A stretch of 17,391 bases of DNA from Nitrososphaerota archaeon (lineage in GTDB: Archaea > Thermoproteota > Nitrososphaeria > Nitrososphaerales > Nitrosopumilaceae), in the NCBI GenBank assembly GCA_022564385.1, contig JADFLN010000024.1:1-17391 (forward strand). Direction: 5' to 3'. The stretch's first letter is position 1, and each line of letters begins with the position of its first letter. Below are positions 7,109 through 13,709 of the stretch, piece by piece. The notes under the pieces are model-generated. The model was given only the letters and a program-made list of their open reading frames with translations. It made no database searches and was not told the origin of the DNA. The position numbers and the translations under genes are program-made.

Positions 7109-7510
7109 ATGCAAATTCAACTATCAGGTACTGTTGTTTCTGGAAGAGGTGAGGGATCTTTTTACATGACACGTAAAGAATACTTGAAACAATTCCAATC
7201 AAAAATAGGTTATATTCCATTTCCTGGGACATTAAACATAAAAATTGACTCAAAATTCAGTTCAAATTTGTTAGAAGATATTGAAATATTTGAGGGGTAC
7301 AAGATCAAAGGATTTTCAAATGAAAAAAGAAGTTTTGGGTGGATAAAATGCTTTGATGCAAAACTTGATAATTCAATATCATGCCATGTAATTCAATTAG
7401 AAAAAACACACCATGATTTATCGGTAATTGAATTAATATCTAAACACAATATTCGTATGTCTTCTAATCTCCTTGATGGATCTATTGTAAATGTCACTAT
7501 AATGAAATAG
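7109..7510 (+). CDS. ribK: CTP-dependent riboflavin kinase
   Basis: RibK phosphorylates riboflavin to FMN using CTP, the archaeal route to flavin cofactors. From ATG 7109 the protein is 133 residues, the normal stand-alone length. It opens with LSGTVVSGRGEG (residues 5-16), the glycine-rich CTP-binding loop. PFPGTLN at 37-43 carries the Thr and Asn that coordinate Mg2+ in the characterised Methanocaldococcus enzyme. The C-terminal HHDLSVIEL...DGSIV part matches the end of the RibK barrel. The frame is open back to TTG 6920 with ATG 7007 in between. Those extra residues are polar and low-complexity, and are not the HTH domain that some RibK proteins carry. Family length favours 7109, though 7007 is possible. 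Confidence 0.9.
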   Translation: MQIQLSGTVVSGRGEGSFYMTRKEYLKQFQSKIGYIPFPGTLNIKIDSKFSSNLLEDIEIFEGYKIKGFSNEKRSFGWIKCFDAKLDNSISCHVIQLEKTHHDLSVIELISKHNIRMSSNLLDGSIVNVTIMK

Positions 7511-7650
7511 ACATATTGAGTTGTAACAATGAAAAGTCTAGAAATTTACAAACAGCCATTCATACATAAGAAAATCAAATCAACTCTGAGAAAGATGTTC
7601 ATTTCAACCATACAGATATTTTATTGAAACAATTGTATATTTTAGGTTAG

Positions 7651-9009
7651 TTGAAATTTATAATTGACCAGCAGGTGGAAGACATAGAGCTTCCAGAAAA
7701 TCTCAAATTAAACACCTTTTTGCAGGAATTTCACTCTGATTGCTCACACCCTAAATGTGGTTTTGGATACTATGGATTTGCGTTTGGTCAATCTCCATTT
7801 CATGTTCCACATATAATGCAAAAGGCATTAGTTCAAAACGCCCATCAAGGAAAATATGCTGCAGTTCCAGGTATAGAAGAACTACGAGAATCAATTTCTG
7901 AGTACAACAAACATTATTTTGGAATGGATATAGATCCTAGACGAATCTATGTCGGTCCTGGAACAAAAGAACTTCTCTACAACTTACTAGAAATTTTACA
8001 TGGAACTGTAATTTTACCGACTCCTGCATGGCTAGGATATCTTCCTCAAATCAGATTACTCAAAAAGAATTATCATATGTTGTCAACAAGAGTAAATAAG
8101 AAAATTACCCCACATGATTTGAAGAAATTATCTCTAAGATTACAGGATAGGCAAAAAATACTCATACTAAATAATCCAAATAATCCTACAGGTCTTTTGT
8201 ATGATAGATTAGAATTAGAAGAAATTGCCGAAGTGTGCAGAGAACAAAACATTATCATAATTTCTGATGAGATTTATGCCCAGACAACATACAAGTTTGA
8301 GAATTTTGTTAGCATGGGGAAAATTTATCCTGAAGGCACATTTGTTACAAATGGTTTATCGAAATCCCATGCTGCCGGTGGTTATAGATTAGGATATGTG
8401 ATTTTTCCACAACATGCGGCAGATGTGGGAGAACAATTCAAAAAAATCCTAGCAACTGAGTATACTGCTGTTTCTACACCCATTCAACATGCAGCAGTTA
8501 CTGGTTTTCAAGTAAGTAAAGAAATGGATCAATACTTCAAGGTTACAAGAAAGATTCATGAAATAATGGGAGAATTTACATATCAGACATTACAACAAAT
8601 TTCTGGAATAAAATCTACAAAGCCCCAAGCAACATTTTATTTGCTTGTTGATTTTAATCAATTCGCTACGGAATTTACAGGCTCAAAAATTTCTACATCT
8701 CAAACATTCTCTGAATCATTAATTCAACATCCATACCATACTGCCATTATAGGAGGTGACAGCCTTGTTCTAGAAAGAACCGATTTTAGTGCCAGAATGG
8801 CTTTTGTAGATTATAATGGTAAAAAAGCATTTGAAAATTACTTGGATAATCCTCCAAAAACCCATTCAGATAGAATTGAATTTGTAGAAACCAATGCCCC
8901 TAGAATAATTTCGGGATTAAAGATGATAGAATTGTACTTTGATCATCTTAGACAAAATGCTAAATCTGCAATTGAATGTAAGTATATCCCTTTTACTGTT
9001 TCAGAGTAA
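7651..9009 (+). CDS. Class I/II (aspartate-type) PLP aminotransferase
   Basis: This 452-residue fold-type I aminotransferase has every core motif: YAAVPGIEELRESI (about 69-82), VGPGTKELL (PLP phosphate region, 101-109), LNNPNNPTG (173-181, with Asn178), SDEIYA (205-210, Asp206 to the pyridine nitrogen), and NGLSKSHAAGGYRLGY (234-249). In the last, Lys238 is the PLP lysine and Arg246 binds the cofactor phosphate. SARMAF near 385 holds the Arg that would bind the substrate carboxylate. It starts at TTG 7651, since the next in-frame ATG would remove an N-terminal segment (YYGFAFGQ) shared by the family. About 50 residues beyond the usual C-terminus are also present. The amino-acid substrate cannot be assigned. 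Confidence 0.9.
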   Translation: MKFIIDQQVEDIELPENLKLNTFLQEFHSDCSHPKCGFGYYGFAFGQSPFHVPHIMQKALVQNAHQGKYAAVPGIEELRESISEYNKHYFGMDIDPRRIYVGPGTKELLYNLLEILHGTVILPTPAWLGYLPQIRLLKKNYHMLSTRVNKKITPHDLKKLSLRLQDRQKILILNNPNNPTGLLYDRLELEEIAEVCREQNIIIISDEIYAQTTYKFENFVSMGKIYPEGTFVTNGLSKSHAAGGYRLGYVIFPQHAADVGEQFKKILATEYTAVSTPIQHAAVTGFQVSKEMDQYFKVTRKIHEIMGEFTYQTLQQISGIKSTKPQATFYLLVDFNQFATEFTGSKISTSQTFSESLIQHPYHTAIIGGDSLVLERTDFSARMAFVDYNGKKAFENYLDNPPKTHSDRIEFVETNAPRIISGLKMIELYFDHLRQNAKSAIECKYIPFTVSE

Positions 9010-9125
9010 TGCTTTCTGTTTAGAATGTCTTCTATTTTTCTAAGTTACGGGAATTATTCATTTCTTTAAGTATTTCCTCATGAATTGCTTTTGCAATTAT
9101 TGCTACAAATTGACTGTCATATACC

Positions 9126-9230
9126 ATGAGTAGAGTACACAATAATGATTAATGTAACTCTGTGTGATTATTTCAAACAAACTAGAAATAATATTTGATC
9201 TAAATCCAATACAAAATAGGATAAATTATG
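9126..9230 (+). repeat. Interspersed repeat, copy 1
   Basis: This roughly 105-base element is, by eye, close to 80% identical over its length to the copy at 11924-12027 and shares its core with 11677-11766. The core is the inverted repeat TGTGTGATTATTTCAAACA (9161-9179) followed by AACTAGAAATAATATTTGATC. It ends in an ATG (9228) that opens only a 23-codon frame. The element is strictly intergenic. Confidence 0.7.
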
Positions 9231-9850
9231 GTCATAACAGTATTAATTGCCAATAAGATAAAAGATGTAAAAACAGATTCTGGGACAGACCCAGACTAAA
9301 ATGTAGTCAACTCGTTTTTAGACTTTGATACTCTTACCAAAACTATCTGACTAACACTAATTGGCCAATTTTATATAGTTCAAAAATTGTAGAAACACAT
9401 TTTCTCGTTTTGTCGATTTTGTTTAATGAAAGTCTTACTGTTAGAAATATAAAATTTATCATATATTCATGATTCACAAAAAATGTTCAAAAAAAGTTGA
9501 AACAGATTATTTTTCAATTACGGGTTATTCAAGACAACTTTTTTAGAATAAAATCATAGTAAAAAATACATCTCAGAAATAAAAAAACTATCTGTAAAAA
9601 AGTCTTAGATAATTATCCAAATTAAATCTTAATTTATTTTTAATCATATGTTAATTTTCTATGTATTTTCTTGTGTGTTTTTTCTGATAAAACATGTATA
9701 ATTATCTGTGATATGTTGTAAATCTTTTAAGGTGATTATGAATATGTCTGAATATTATAAGGAAATCAATGTTCTCCGGACTGTTGGTGTAAAAAAAATA
9801 GATATCAACCAGAATTAATTACTTGAGATAAAACATATTTTTTTGTAATC

Positions 9851-9865
9851 TGTAGTTAGACTACA
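9851..9865. promoter_or_regulatory. 15-base palindrome in the spacer
   Basis: TGTAGT-TAG-ACTACA is a perfect 6-3-6 inverted repeat at 9851-9865. It is about 220 bases before the receiver gene start and has no other visible function. It could be a binding site for a dimeric regulator. Confidence 0.3.
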
Positions 9866-10010
9866 AATAGTGATTCTTAAGATCTAAAAAGATGATTCTC
9901 ATTTGTGATATTGTAGATCATTCCTCTAATACTTTGAAATTTCACTATGAGTTATGAACTAATAACCAAGTAAAGCATCTGAATTTAAGACAAATCCATT
10001 TTGGTGCCGA

Positions 10011-10047
10011 TTATTACCAATAATTGCTTATTATTACCAATAATTGC
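10011..10047. promoter_or_regulatory. Twin tandem palindromic operators before the RR/HK pair
   Basis: TTATTACCAATAATTGC occurs twice, at 10011-10027 and 10031-10047, with a 20-base period (about two helical turns). Each unit contains the inverted repeat ATTATT-ACC-AATAAT. The pair ends 36 bases before ATG 10084 and covers the promoter region, so two dimers could bind side by side on one face of the DNA. Confidence 0.5.
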
Positions 10048-10083
10048 CAGTTATTTAATAATGTACGACGATATATTACTACA

Positions 10084-10437
10084 ATGAAAAACAAACTAAG
10101 CGGAATAATTATCGACGATGATGAAGATCTACTAGAAGTAACTTCAATGTTTTTGGAACTGAAAGGAATTGCAGTAAAGGGAACAGGATACAACGGCTGT
10201 GATGCAGACAGGTTATATCAACAAACACACCCCGATTTTGTATTACTTGATATGAAAATGCCTGACTATGATGGAGCATATGCCATAAAGAAAATCAAGG
10301 CATATGATCCTAATGCCAAGATATTTGTCTTGACAGGATATATAGATTATCCTTTCGAAAAAGACAAAGTAGAACAAATTTTCCCAAAACCATATGATAT
10401 AAAAAAACTAGTAGCAGAAATTATGCAAGCATGTTAA
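10084..10437 (+). CDS. Receiver-domain-only response regulator
   Basis: From ATG 10084 this is a 117-residue single receiver domain. The acidic residues are Asp11-Asp12 (IIIDDDED), the phospho-acceptor is Asp56 (VLLDMKMP), the switch Thr84 is in VLTGY, and the conserved Lys102 is in FPKPYD. A longer frame from TTG 10024 would translate the operator repeats, so ATG 10084 is preferred. Its stop overlaps the start of the following histidine kinase by 7 bases, so the two are translationally coupled and almost certainly form a cognate pair. There is no DNA-binding output domain. Confidence 0.92.
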   Translation: MKNKLSGIIIDDDEDLLEVTSMFLELKGIAVKGTGYNGCDADRLYQQTHPDFVLLDMKMPDYDGAYAIKKIKAYDPNAKIFVLTGYIDYPFEKDKVEQIFPKPYDIKKLVAEIMQAC

Positions 10438-11510
10438 AAAAATCAAGTTTCTTGAAGGAACTAATTCAGAATACCGTGGAATCTGTACTTGATGAGCATT
10501 CAATACTTGCCATTACTGATGCTACAGGAAATATTATCTATGCAAATAAAAAATTTTGTGACCTTTCAAAATATTCTATAGAAGAATTATTGGGTAATAA
10601 TCACAGAATTTTAAAATCAGGTTATCATGATAATTCATTTTATGAAAATATGTGGGATACAATTTCAAATGGAAAAACTTGGCATGGAGATATCAAAAAC
10701 AAAGCAAAAGATGGTACGTTTTATTGGCTCAAAACAACAATCATGCCGATTTTTAATAACTCAAAAAAGATTTCACACTACATTGCCATTCGTACTGACA
10801 TTACTGAAATTATAGAAATTAGAGAAAAATTAATCAAGGCAGAACGATTGTCAGTAATTGGTGAATTATCTGCACAATTATCACACGACATGAGAAATCC
10901 TCTTGCCATCATAGAAAATGCTAATGATATTTTAAGATTAAAATTAGAAGGTAAGTTAGATGAAGAATCAAAAAAAGTTTTAAAGTATTCTGATAACGCA
11001 ATTAGACGACTGTCTCACCAGATTGAAAACGTTCTAGATTTTGTACGAAGCAATCCTCTCAAGATTCAACTGTCAGACATTAATGAAATTATATATCTTG
11101 GAATAAACACACTAAATATTCCAAATAAAATTAAAATTAATGTAGATAACAAGTCGTTAGAAATTCAATGTGATCCATTCCAGTTAGAAATTGCCTTTAA
11201 GAATTTGATTCAAAACTCCATCCAAGCAATTGAGAAAGGTAGTATAGACATTAACTATGTGGAATTACAAAATGAGATAATTATTGAATTTGTAGATTCA
11301 GGCCCAGGGATACCTGAAGATATTATTGGAAAAATATTTGATCCCCTATTTACTACAAAACAAAAAGGAACGGGGTTAGGACTAACAAGCTGCAAAAACA
11401 TCGTAGAGCAACATGGTGGAAAAATATTTGTAAAAAATAATCCTACCACTTTTACTATAATATTGCCAAAAAACATCCCTAGTCAATTTGGTTACAAAAT
11501 AAATACTTAA
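10431..11510 (+). CDS. PAS-domain sensor histidine kinase
   Basis: This 359-residue kinase has no membrane segment, so it should be cytoplasmic. An Aer-like PAS domain occupies about residues 15-128 (GNIIYANKKFCD, MWDTI, KNKAKDGTFYWLK, IAIRTDIT). A coiled linker is followed by the HisKA domain with H-box LSHDMRNPL (phospho-His152). The ATPase domain has the N-box NLIQNS (Asn258, Asn262), G1 DSGPGIP (289-295), F-box IFDPLFTTK and G2 GTGLGL (313-318). All catalytic motifs are intact. It overlaps the upstream receiver gene. Bases 10487-10861, which encode nearly the whole PAS domain and linker, are identical to part of the second kinase gene at 14111-14485. Confidence 0.95.
   Translation: MLKKSSFLKELIQNTVESVLDEHSILAITDATGNIIYANKKFCDLSKYSIEELLGNNHRILKSGYHDNSFYENMWDTISNGKTWHGDIKNKAKDGTFYWLKTTIMPIFNNSKKISHYIAIRTDITEIIEIREKLIKAERLSVIGELSAQLSHDMRNPLAIIENANDILRLKLEGKLDEESKKVLKYSDNAIRRLSHQIENVLDFVRSNPLKIQLSDINEIIYLGINTLNIPNKIKINVDNKSLEIQCDPFQLEIAFKNLIQNSIQAIEKGSIDINYVELQNEIIIEFVDSGPGIPEDIIGKIFDPLFTTKQKGTGLGLTSCKNIVEQHGGKIFVKNNPTTFTIILPKNIPSQFGYKINT
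10487..10861 (+). repeat. 375-bp exact repeat encoding a PAS domain, copy A
   Basis: This block is base-for-base identical by eye to 14111-14485 (constant offset 3624). It begins ACTTGATGAGC and ends GTCAGTAATTGG. The flanks on both sides differ at once. It spans PAS residues about 20-143 of the kinase and the linker to the HisKA domain. Confidence 0.93.
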
Positions 11511-11676
11511 AACAAATATGATTTTGATTCTAATTTAAGAAAAATAATAATTTTTTGAAAAAGGAATGGAAAGTTGACTAATGTACCCTTTGCCTAGCGT
11601 TACAGGTATGTTTCGCTAACAAAACGATACAAGCGTCAAATAACAAATAGGATTTTGTGCCAACTTTCATAATTTT

Positions 11677-11766
11677 AATGTCTGAAATAATATTTCATGT
11701 CTTGTTTGTTTATTTCAAACAAACTAATGATATTATTTGATCGCGTTTGATACAGAATATGATGAG
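11677..11766 (+). repeat. Interspersed repeat, copy 2
   Basis: This shorter and more diverged copy carries the core TGTTTGTTTATTTCAAACA (11703-11721), the AACTAATGATATTATTTGATCG segment, and the tail CAGAATATGATGA. The tail supplies the ATG of the 33-aa Cys-rich ORF at 11762, so the repeat occupies the promoter and leader position of that frame. Confidence 0.65.
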
Positions 11767-11863
11767 ATTGCCTAGAAAACTATGTGTAGATTGTTTTAGG
11801 ATGAAATGTGTAGACGAGTGTGTGTGTAACTGCCATGACACACAATATTTAGTTAAACAGTAA
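11762..11863 (+). CDS. 33-aa cysteine-rich mini-protein
   Basis: The frame runs from ATG 11762 to TAA 11861-11863 and gives 33 residues with six cysteines and one histidine packed into LCVDCFRMKCVDECVCNCHD. Cys8, Cys11, Cys16, Cys20, Cys22, Cys24 and His25 are enough to bind one or two metal ions. In such AT-rich DNA, this density of Cys codons in a random 33-codon frame would be unusual, which is the main reason to believe it. It may be a metal-binding micro-protein. Its leader is the interspersed repeat. No family is recognised. Confidence 0.45.
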   Translation: MRLPRKLCVDCFRMKCVDECVCNCHDTQYLVKQ

Positions 11864-11923
11864 TTAATCTATAGTAGGACTGAGAAAATACAAATTAAGT
11901 TTTAGAAGACAGATTCAACCAGC

Positions 11924-12027
11924 ATGAGTTTACAAAATAATGATTGATGTAAACCCTGTTTGATTATTTCGAACAAACTAGAGATGATATTTGATCGTAA
12001 TTCAATTCAAAATATGATGAATGTATG
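11924..12027 (+). repeat. Interspersed repeat, copy 3
   Basis: This copy matches copy 1 almost end to end (ATGAGT...TACA.AATAATGATT...ATGTAA), then the core TGTTTGATTATTTCGAACA (11957-11975), AACTAGAGATGATATTTGATCG and a CAAAATATGATGA-like tail. It ends about 90 bases before the acetyltransferase ATG 12119. Confidence 0.7.
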
Positions 12028-12118
12028 ACTAATTACCAAGTGTCATTCGGGGAATGAAATTAATGATCTATCATGAAATAATCAATTATTCACAATTACA
12101 ACTAAAAATAGAAAAAGA

Positions 12119-12658
12119 ATGCAAAAACAGTATCCTCGAAGTAAAATCTATTATGATCATACATTAGATGAAACCCAAAACGCTAGTGAGTTATCAAAAA
12201 CTGTTTTGCCATTTCCCACAGTGATGAAAAATTCTGCAAACAAGACACAAATTAAGATTTGTAATGCTGACAAATCATACATTGCTAATGATTTCAAGTA
12301 TGGTTACAACTGTATGATTGCATCAATGGTTCACATTGACAAAGATGTAATCATTGGCAACAATGTAAGTATTCAAGGTCTTGTGTACATTCCACCTAAA
12401 ACAAGGATAGGAAACAATGTTTTCATTGCACCACAAGTTGGTTTCAGTAATGATCACTATCCACCCTCTGAAATTTTACAGGGTGTTACTATTGAGAACA
12501 ATGTAATAATTGGCTTTGGTGCCAAGATAATCGGAGGCGTTACTGTTGGAGAAAACAGTATAATTGGTATGGGTAGCATAGTTACAAAGTGTGTGCCGTC
12601 AAACCAAATTTGGTTTGGTAATCCTGCAAAGTTTCAATACCCAAGCAAAAGATATTAG
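12119..12658 (+). CDS. Left-handed beta-helix (hexapeptide) acyltransferase, second copy
   Basis: This 179-residue protein has a non-repetitive N-terminal part (about 1-65) followed by hexapeptide turns (IDKDVI, IGNNVS, IGNNVF, IENNVI, VGENSI). The C-terminal signature is GMGSIVTKCVPSNQIWFGNPAK (about 150-171). It belongs to the same WbbJ/Maa-like acetyltransferase group as the protein at 1790-2305 but is only distantly similar outside the helix. NDHYPP near 111 holds a His in the usual active-site position. It is probably a sugar acetyltransferase. The gene right behind it is a broken dehydrogenase start with a good ribosome site, so it once headed a small sugar operon. Confidence 0.88.
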   Translation: MQKQYPRSKIYYDHTLDETQNASELSKTVLPFPTVMKNSANKTQIKICNADKSYIANDFKYGYNCMIASMVHIDKDVIIGNNVSIQGLVYIPPKTRIGNNVFIAPQVGFSNDHYPPSEILQGVTIENNVIIGFGAKIIGGVTVGENSIIGMGSIVTKCVPSNQIWFGNPAKFQYPSKRY

Positions 12659-12677
12659 CAAAAAAGAGGTGTATAGA

Positions 12678-12766
12678 ATGACTGATCTAGTTGTTGGACT
12701 TGGTGAGATTGAGCCCCATTATGGAATTATTAAAACAAAGAGGGTTAAGTGTTAATGTCAAGAAAC
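12678..12766 (+). pseudogene. Frameshifted, truncated start of a Rossmann-fold dehydrogenase
   Basis: A GAGGTG ribosome site (12666-12671) precedes ATG 12678. The first 11 codons, MTDLVVGLGEI, are a dinucleotide-binding start. The frame then departs from the expected sequence and stops at TAA 12753-12755. Reading on in the next frame after about base 12711 gives SPIMELLKQRGLSVNV, so that GLGEIGSPIMELLKQRG would be restored by adding about two bases. This looks like the N-terminus of a nucleotide-sugar or related dehydrogenase that suffered a frameshift and lost the rest of the gene. A deliberate 25-aa leader peptide is the alternative. The stop overlaps the next ATG (TAATG). Confidence 0.6.
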
Positions 12767-12841
12767 TGGTGTTCAAATTGTCAAAATCATACCTTTTCTA
12801 ATGGTAAAGGCAAATGTTCAATTTGTGAAAATGATTGTTAA
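12755..12841 (+). CDS. 28-aa zinc-ribbon micro-protein
   Basis: The frame runs from ATG 12755 to TAA 12839-12841 and encodes 28 residues. It has two CxxC knuckles, WCSNC (Cys6, Cys9) and KCSIC (Cys21, Cys24), spaced 11 residues apart around NHTFSNGKGK. This is the shape of a minimal zinc ribbon and is unlikely by chance. A terminal Cys28 is extra. Its ATG overlaps the stop of the dehydrogenase stub (TAATG), so translation may be coupled to it and to the acetyltransferase. The function is unknown; nucleic-acid or protein binding is typical for such ribbons. Confidence 0.65.
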   Translation: MSRNWCSNCQNHTFSNGKGKCSICENDC

Positions 12842-12873
12842 AAATTATTAATTTTTAAAATAGACGCCGCCAC

Positions 12874-12891
12874 CTTTTCACACTTGAAAAG
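12874..12891. terminator. Hairpin in the convergent spacer
   Basis: CTTTTCA (12874-12880) and TGAAAAG (12885-12891) form a perfect 7-bp stem with a 4-base loop, just after a short GC-rich patch (ACGCCGCCACC). It lies between the plus-strand zinc-ribbon gene and the end of the minus-strand gene at 13051, where a bidirectional terminator or 3' stabiliser would be expected. Confidence 0.35.
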
Positions 12892-13050
12892 TTGCCTTAA
12901 TACACGTCATGATACAAAGTTAATTTCTTGGAATTTTGTTTTAAAATCTTAATCAAATAATTTTGGCAATGTTATTGTAAAGATTGTTGTTTAGTCTCTT
13001 TTCTTGTTCCAAGAATACATTTATCTTCAATCTTGTCTATTGGTTTCTCT

Positions 13051-13485
13051 TCATGATTTGACATTGAATTGAGAAAACATCTCTGCACAATAATCCATTC
13101 CCAAATGAACAAAATGGTCATAGGATCTCATAAAAGAAGTTATCGTATCAAATTGTGCCTTTCGAAAATTTGTATACATGTCAATATGCGAGATTGTTGT
13201 TTCAGTAAAGCCTTTCCAGAATTTGTCTGTTGCATTCAAAGTTTTTTCATCAATTTCAAGATTATCAAAGAAATGCTTCTCAGAAAGATAGCATGTTCCA
13301 AAAATATCTTCAAGTGAATGAAGGTATTCATTATAATAATTAGAGTAAAATTGTGCATAGATAGGAGTTTGGGTTTCGCATTTTCTAATTATTTTTGTAG
13401 TGTTGTTTTTTAATAGATCACAAACCGAAATTGAATTATTCCTTTTTGTTTCCGTAGGATTTTGGACAATTTGTTTATTGCTCAT
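13051..13485 (-). CDS. Helical hypothetical protein, possibly phasin-like
   Basis: This 144-residue protein has no membrane segment. After a polar N-terminus of about 20 residues it appears entirely helical, with many aromatic residues (YAQFYSNYYNEYLHSL, FWKGFTETT, DMYTNFRKAQFD, FMRSYDHFVH). That amphipathic, aromatic-rich helical pattern recalls phasins or PhaE-like proteins of polyhydroxyalkanoate granules, and many members of this archaeal group make PHA. That is a weak analogy, not a motif match. The gene stands alone, diverging from the double-PAS kinase with a 19-base inverted repeat (13530-13548) in its upstream region. Confidence 0.7.
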   Translation of the reverse strand: MSNKQIVQNPTETKRNNSISVCDLLKNNTTKIIRKCETQTPIYAQFYSNYYNEYLHSLEDIFGTCYLSEKHFFDNLEIDEKTLNATDKFWKGFTETTISHIDMYTNFRKAQFDTITSFMRSYDHFVHLGMDYCAEMFSQFNVKS

Positions 13486-13529
13486 TTCACTCTGACCTAT
13501 TAGACATAGTAAGTTGAATTGTATGTACT

Positions 13530-13548
13530 TGTTTGATCATTTTGAACA
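13530..13548. promoter_or_regulatory. Inverted repeat between the divergent genes
   Basis: TGTTTGATCATTTTGAACA matches the core of the interspersed repeats (TGTTTGATTATTTCAAACA) at most positions, but lacks the flanking repeat sequence. It lies 45 bases upstream of the minus-strand gene start (13485), where a regulator could act, and 160 bases before the kinase start. Confidence 0.45.
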
Positions 13549-13709
13549 GACACATGAATATAACTTATTTTTAGAGATTAGTCATGAAATACGAAAATCC
13601 GAACTGGTATGGACTCTTTTGAGTGATTTTTGAGGTTTTGTCAATACAATATCATGATTTTTTCATTTTGGGATATTTTTCTTTAAAAATATAATATCAA
13701 TAACAATCG

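Larger units (their letters stand above)
9010..10083. other. Long non-coding spacer between aminotransferase and RR/HK pair
   Basis: About 1,070 AT-rich bases hold no ORF above about 26 codons. The spacer contains one copy of the interspersed repeat (9126-9230), a 15-base palindrome TGTAGT-TAG-ACTACA (9851-9865), and a pair of tandem palindromes just before the receiver gene. Two tiny frames (ATG 9228, 23 aa; ATG 9738, 26 aa) have no supporting features. A small RNA gene is possible but not recognised. Confidence 0.6.
11511..12118. other. Intergenic region with two repeat copies and one mini-ORF
   Basis: About 600 bases separate the kinase and the acetyltransferase. They contain repeat copies at 11677-11766 and 11924-12027 and the 33-aa Cys-rich frame at 11762-11863. 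The rest (11511-11676 and 11864-11923) shows no gene or clear structure. Confidence 0.6.

Noticed and set aside
7530..7628. 32-codon frame between ribK and the aminotransferase
   Set aside because: Lys/Ile-rich composition as expected by chance in AT-rich DNA, with no ribosome site.
9228..9299. 23-codon frame after repeat copy 1
   Set aside because: No family features; its start codon belongs to the repeat tail, as for other copies that open no real frame.
9738..9818. 26-codon frame with an AAGGTG-like upstream sequence
   Set aside because: Too short, no motif, and the spacing to the ribosome-site-like sequence is poor; kept only as a remark in the spacer.
12861..12895. Possible tRNA fragment because of a local GC-rich patch
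   Set aside because: No acceptor, anticodon or T-loop arrangement can be built; only a simple hairpin is present.
13069..13317. 82-aa plus-strand ORF
   Set aside because: It is a shadow of the minus-strand helical protein; its Cys/Ile/Lys-rich composition shows no motif.
13584..13622. 12-codon frame starting MKYENPNWYG upstream of the double-PAS kinase
   Set aside because: Far too short to support as a gene.
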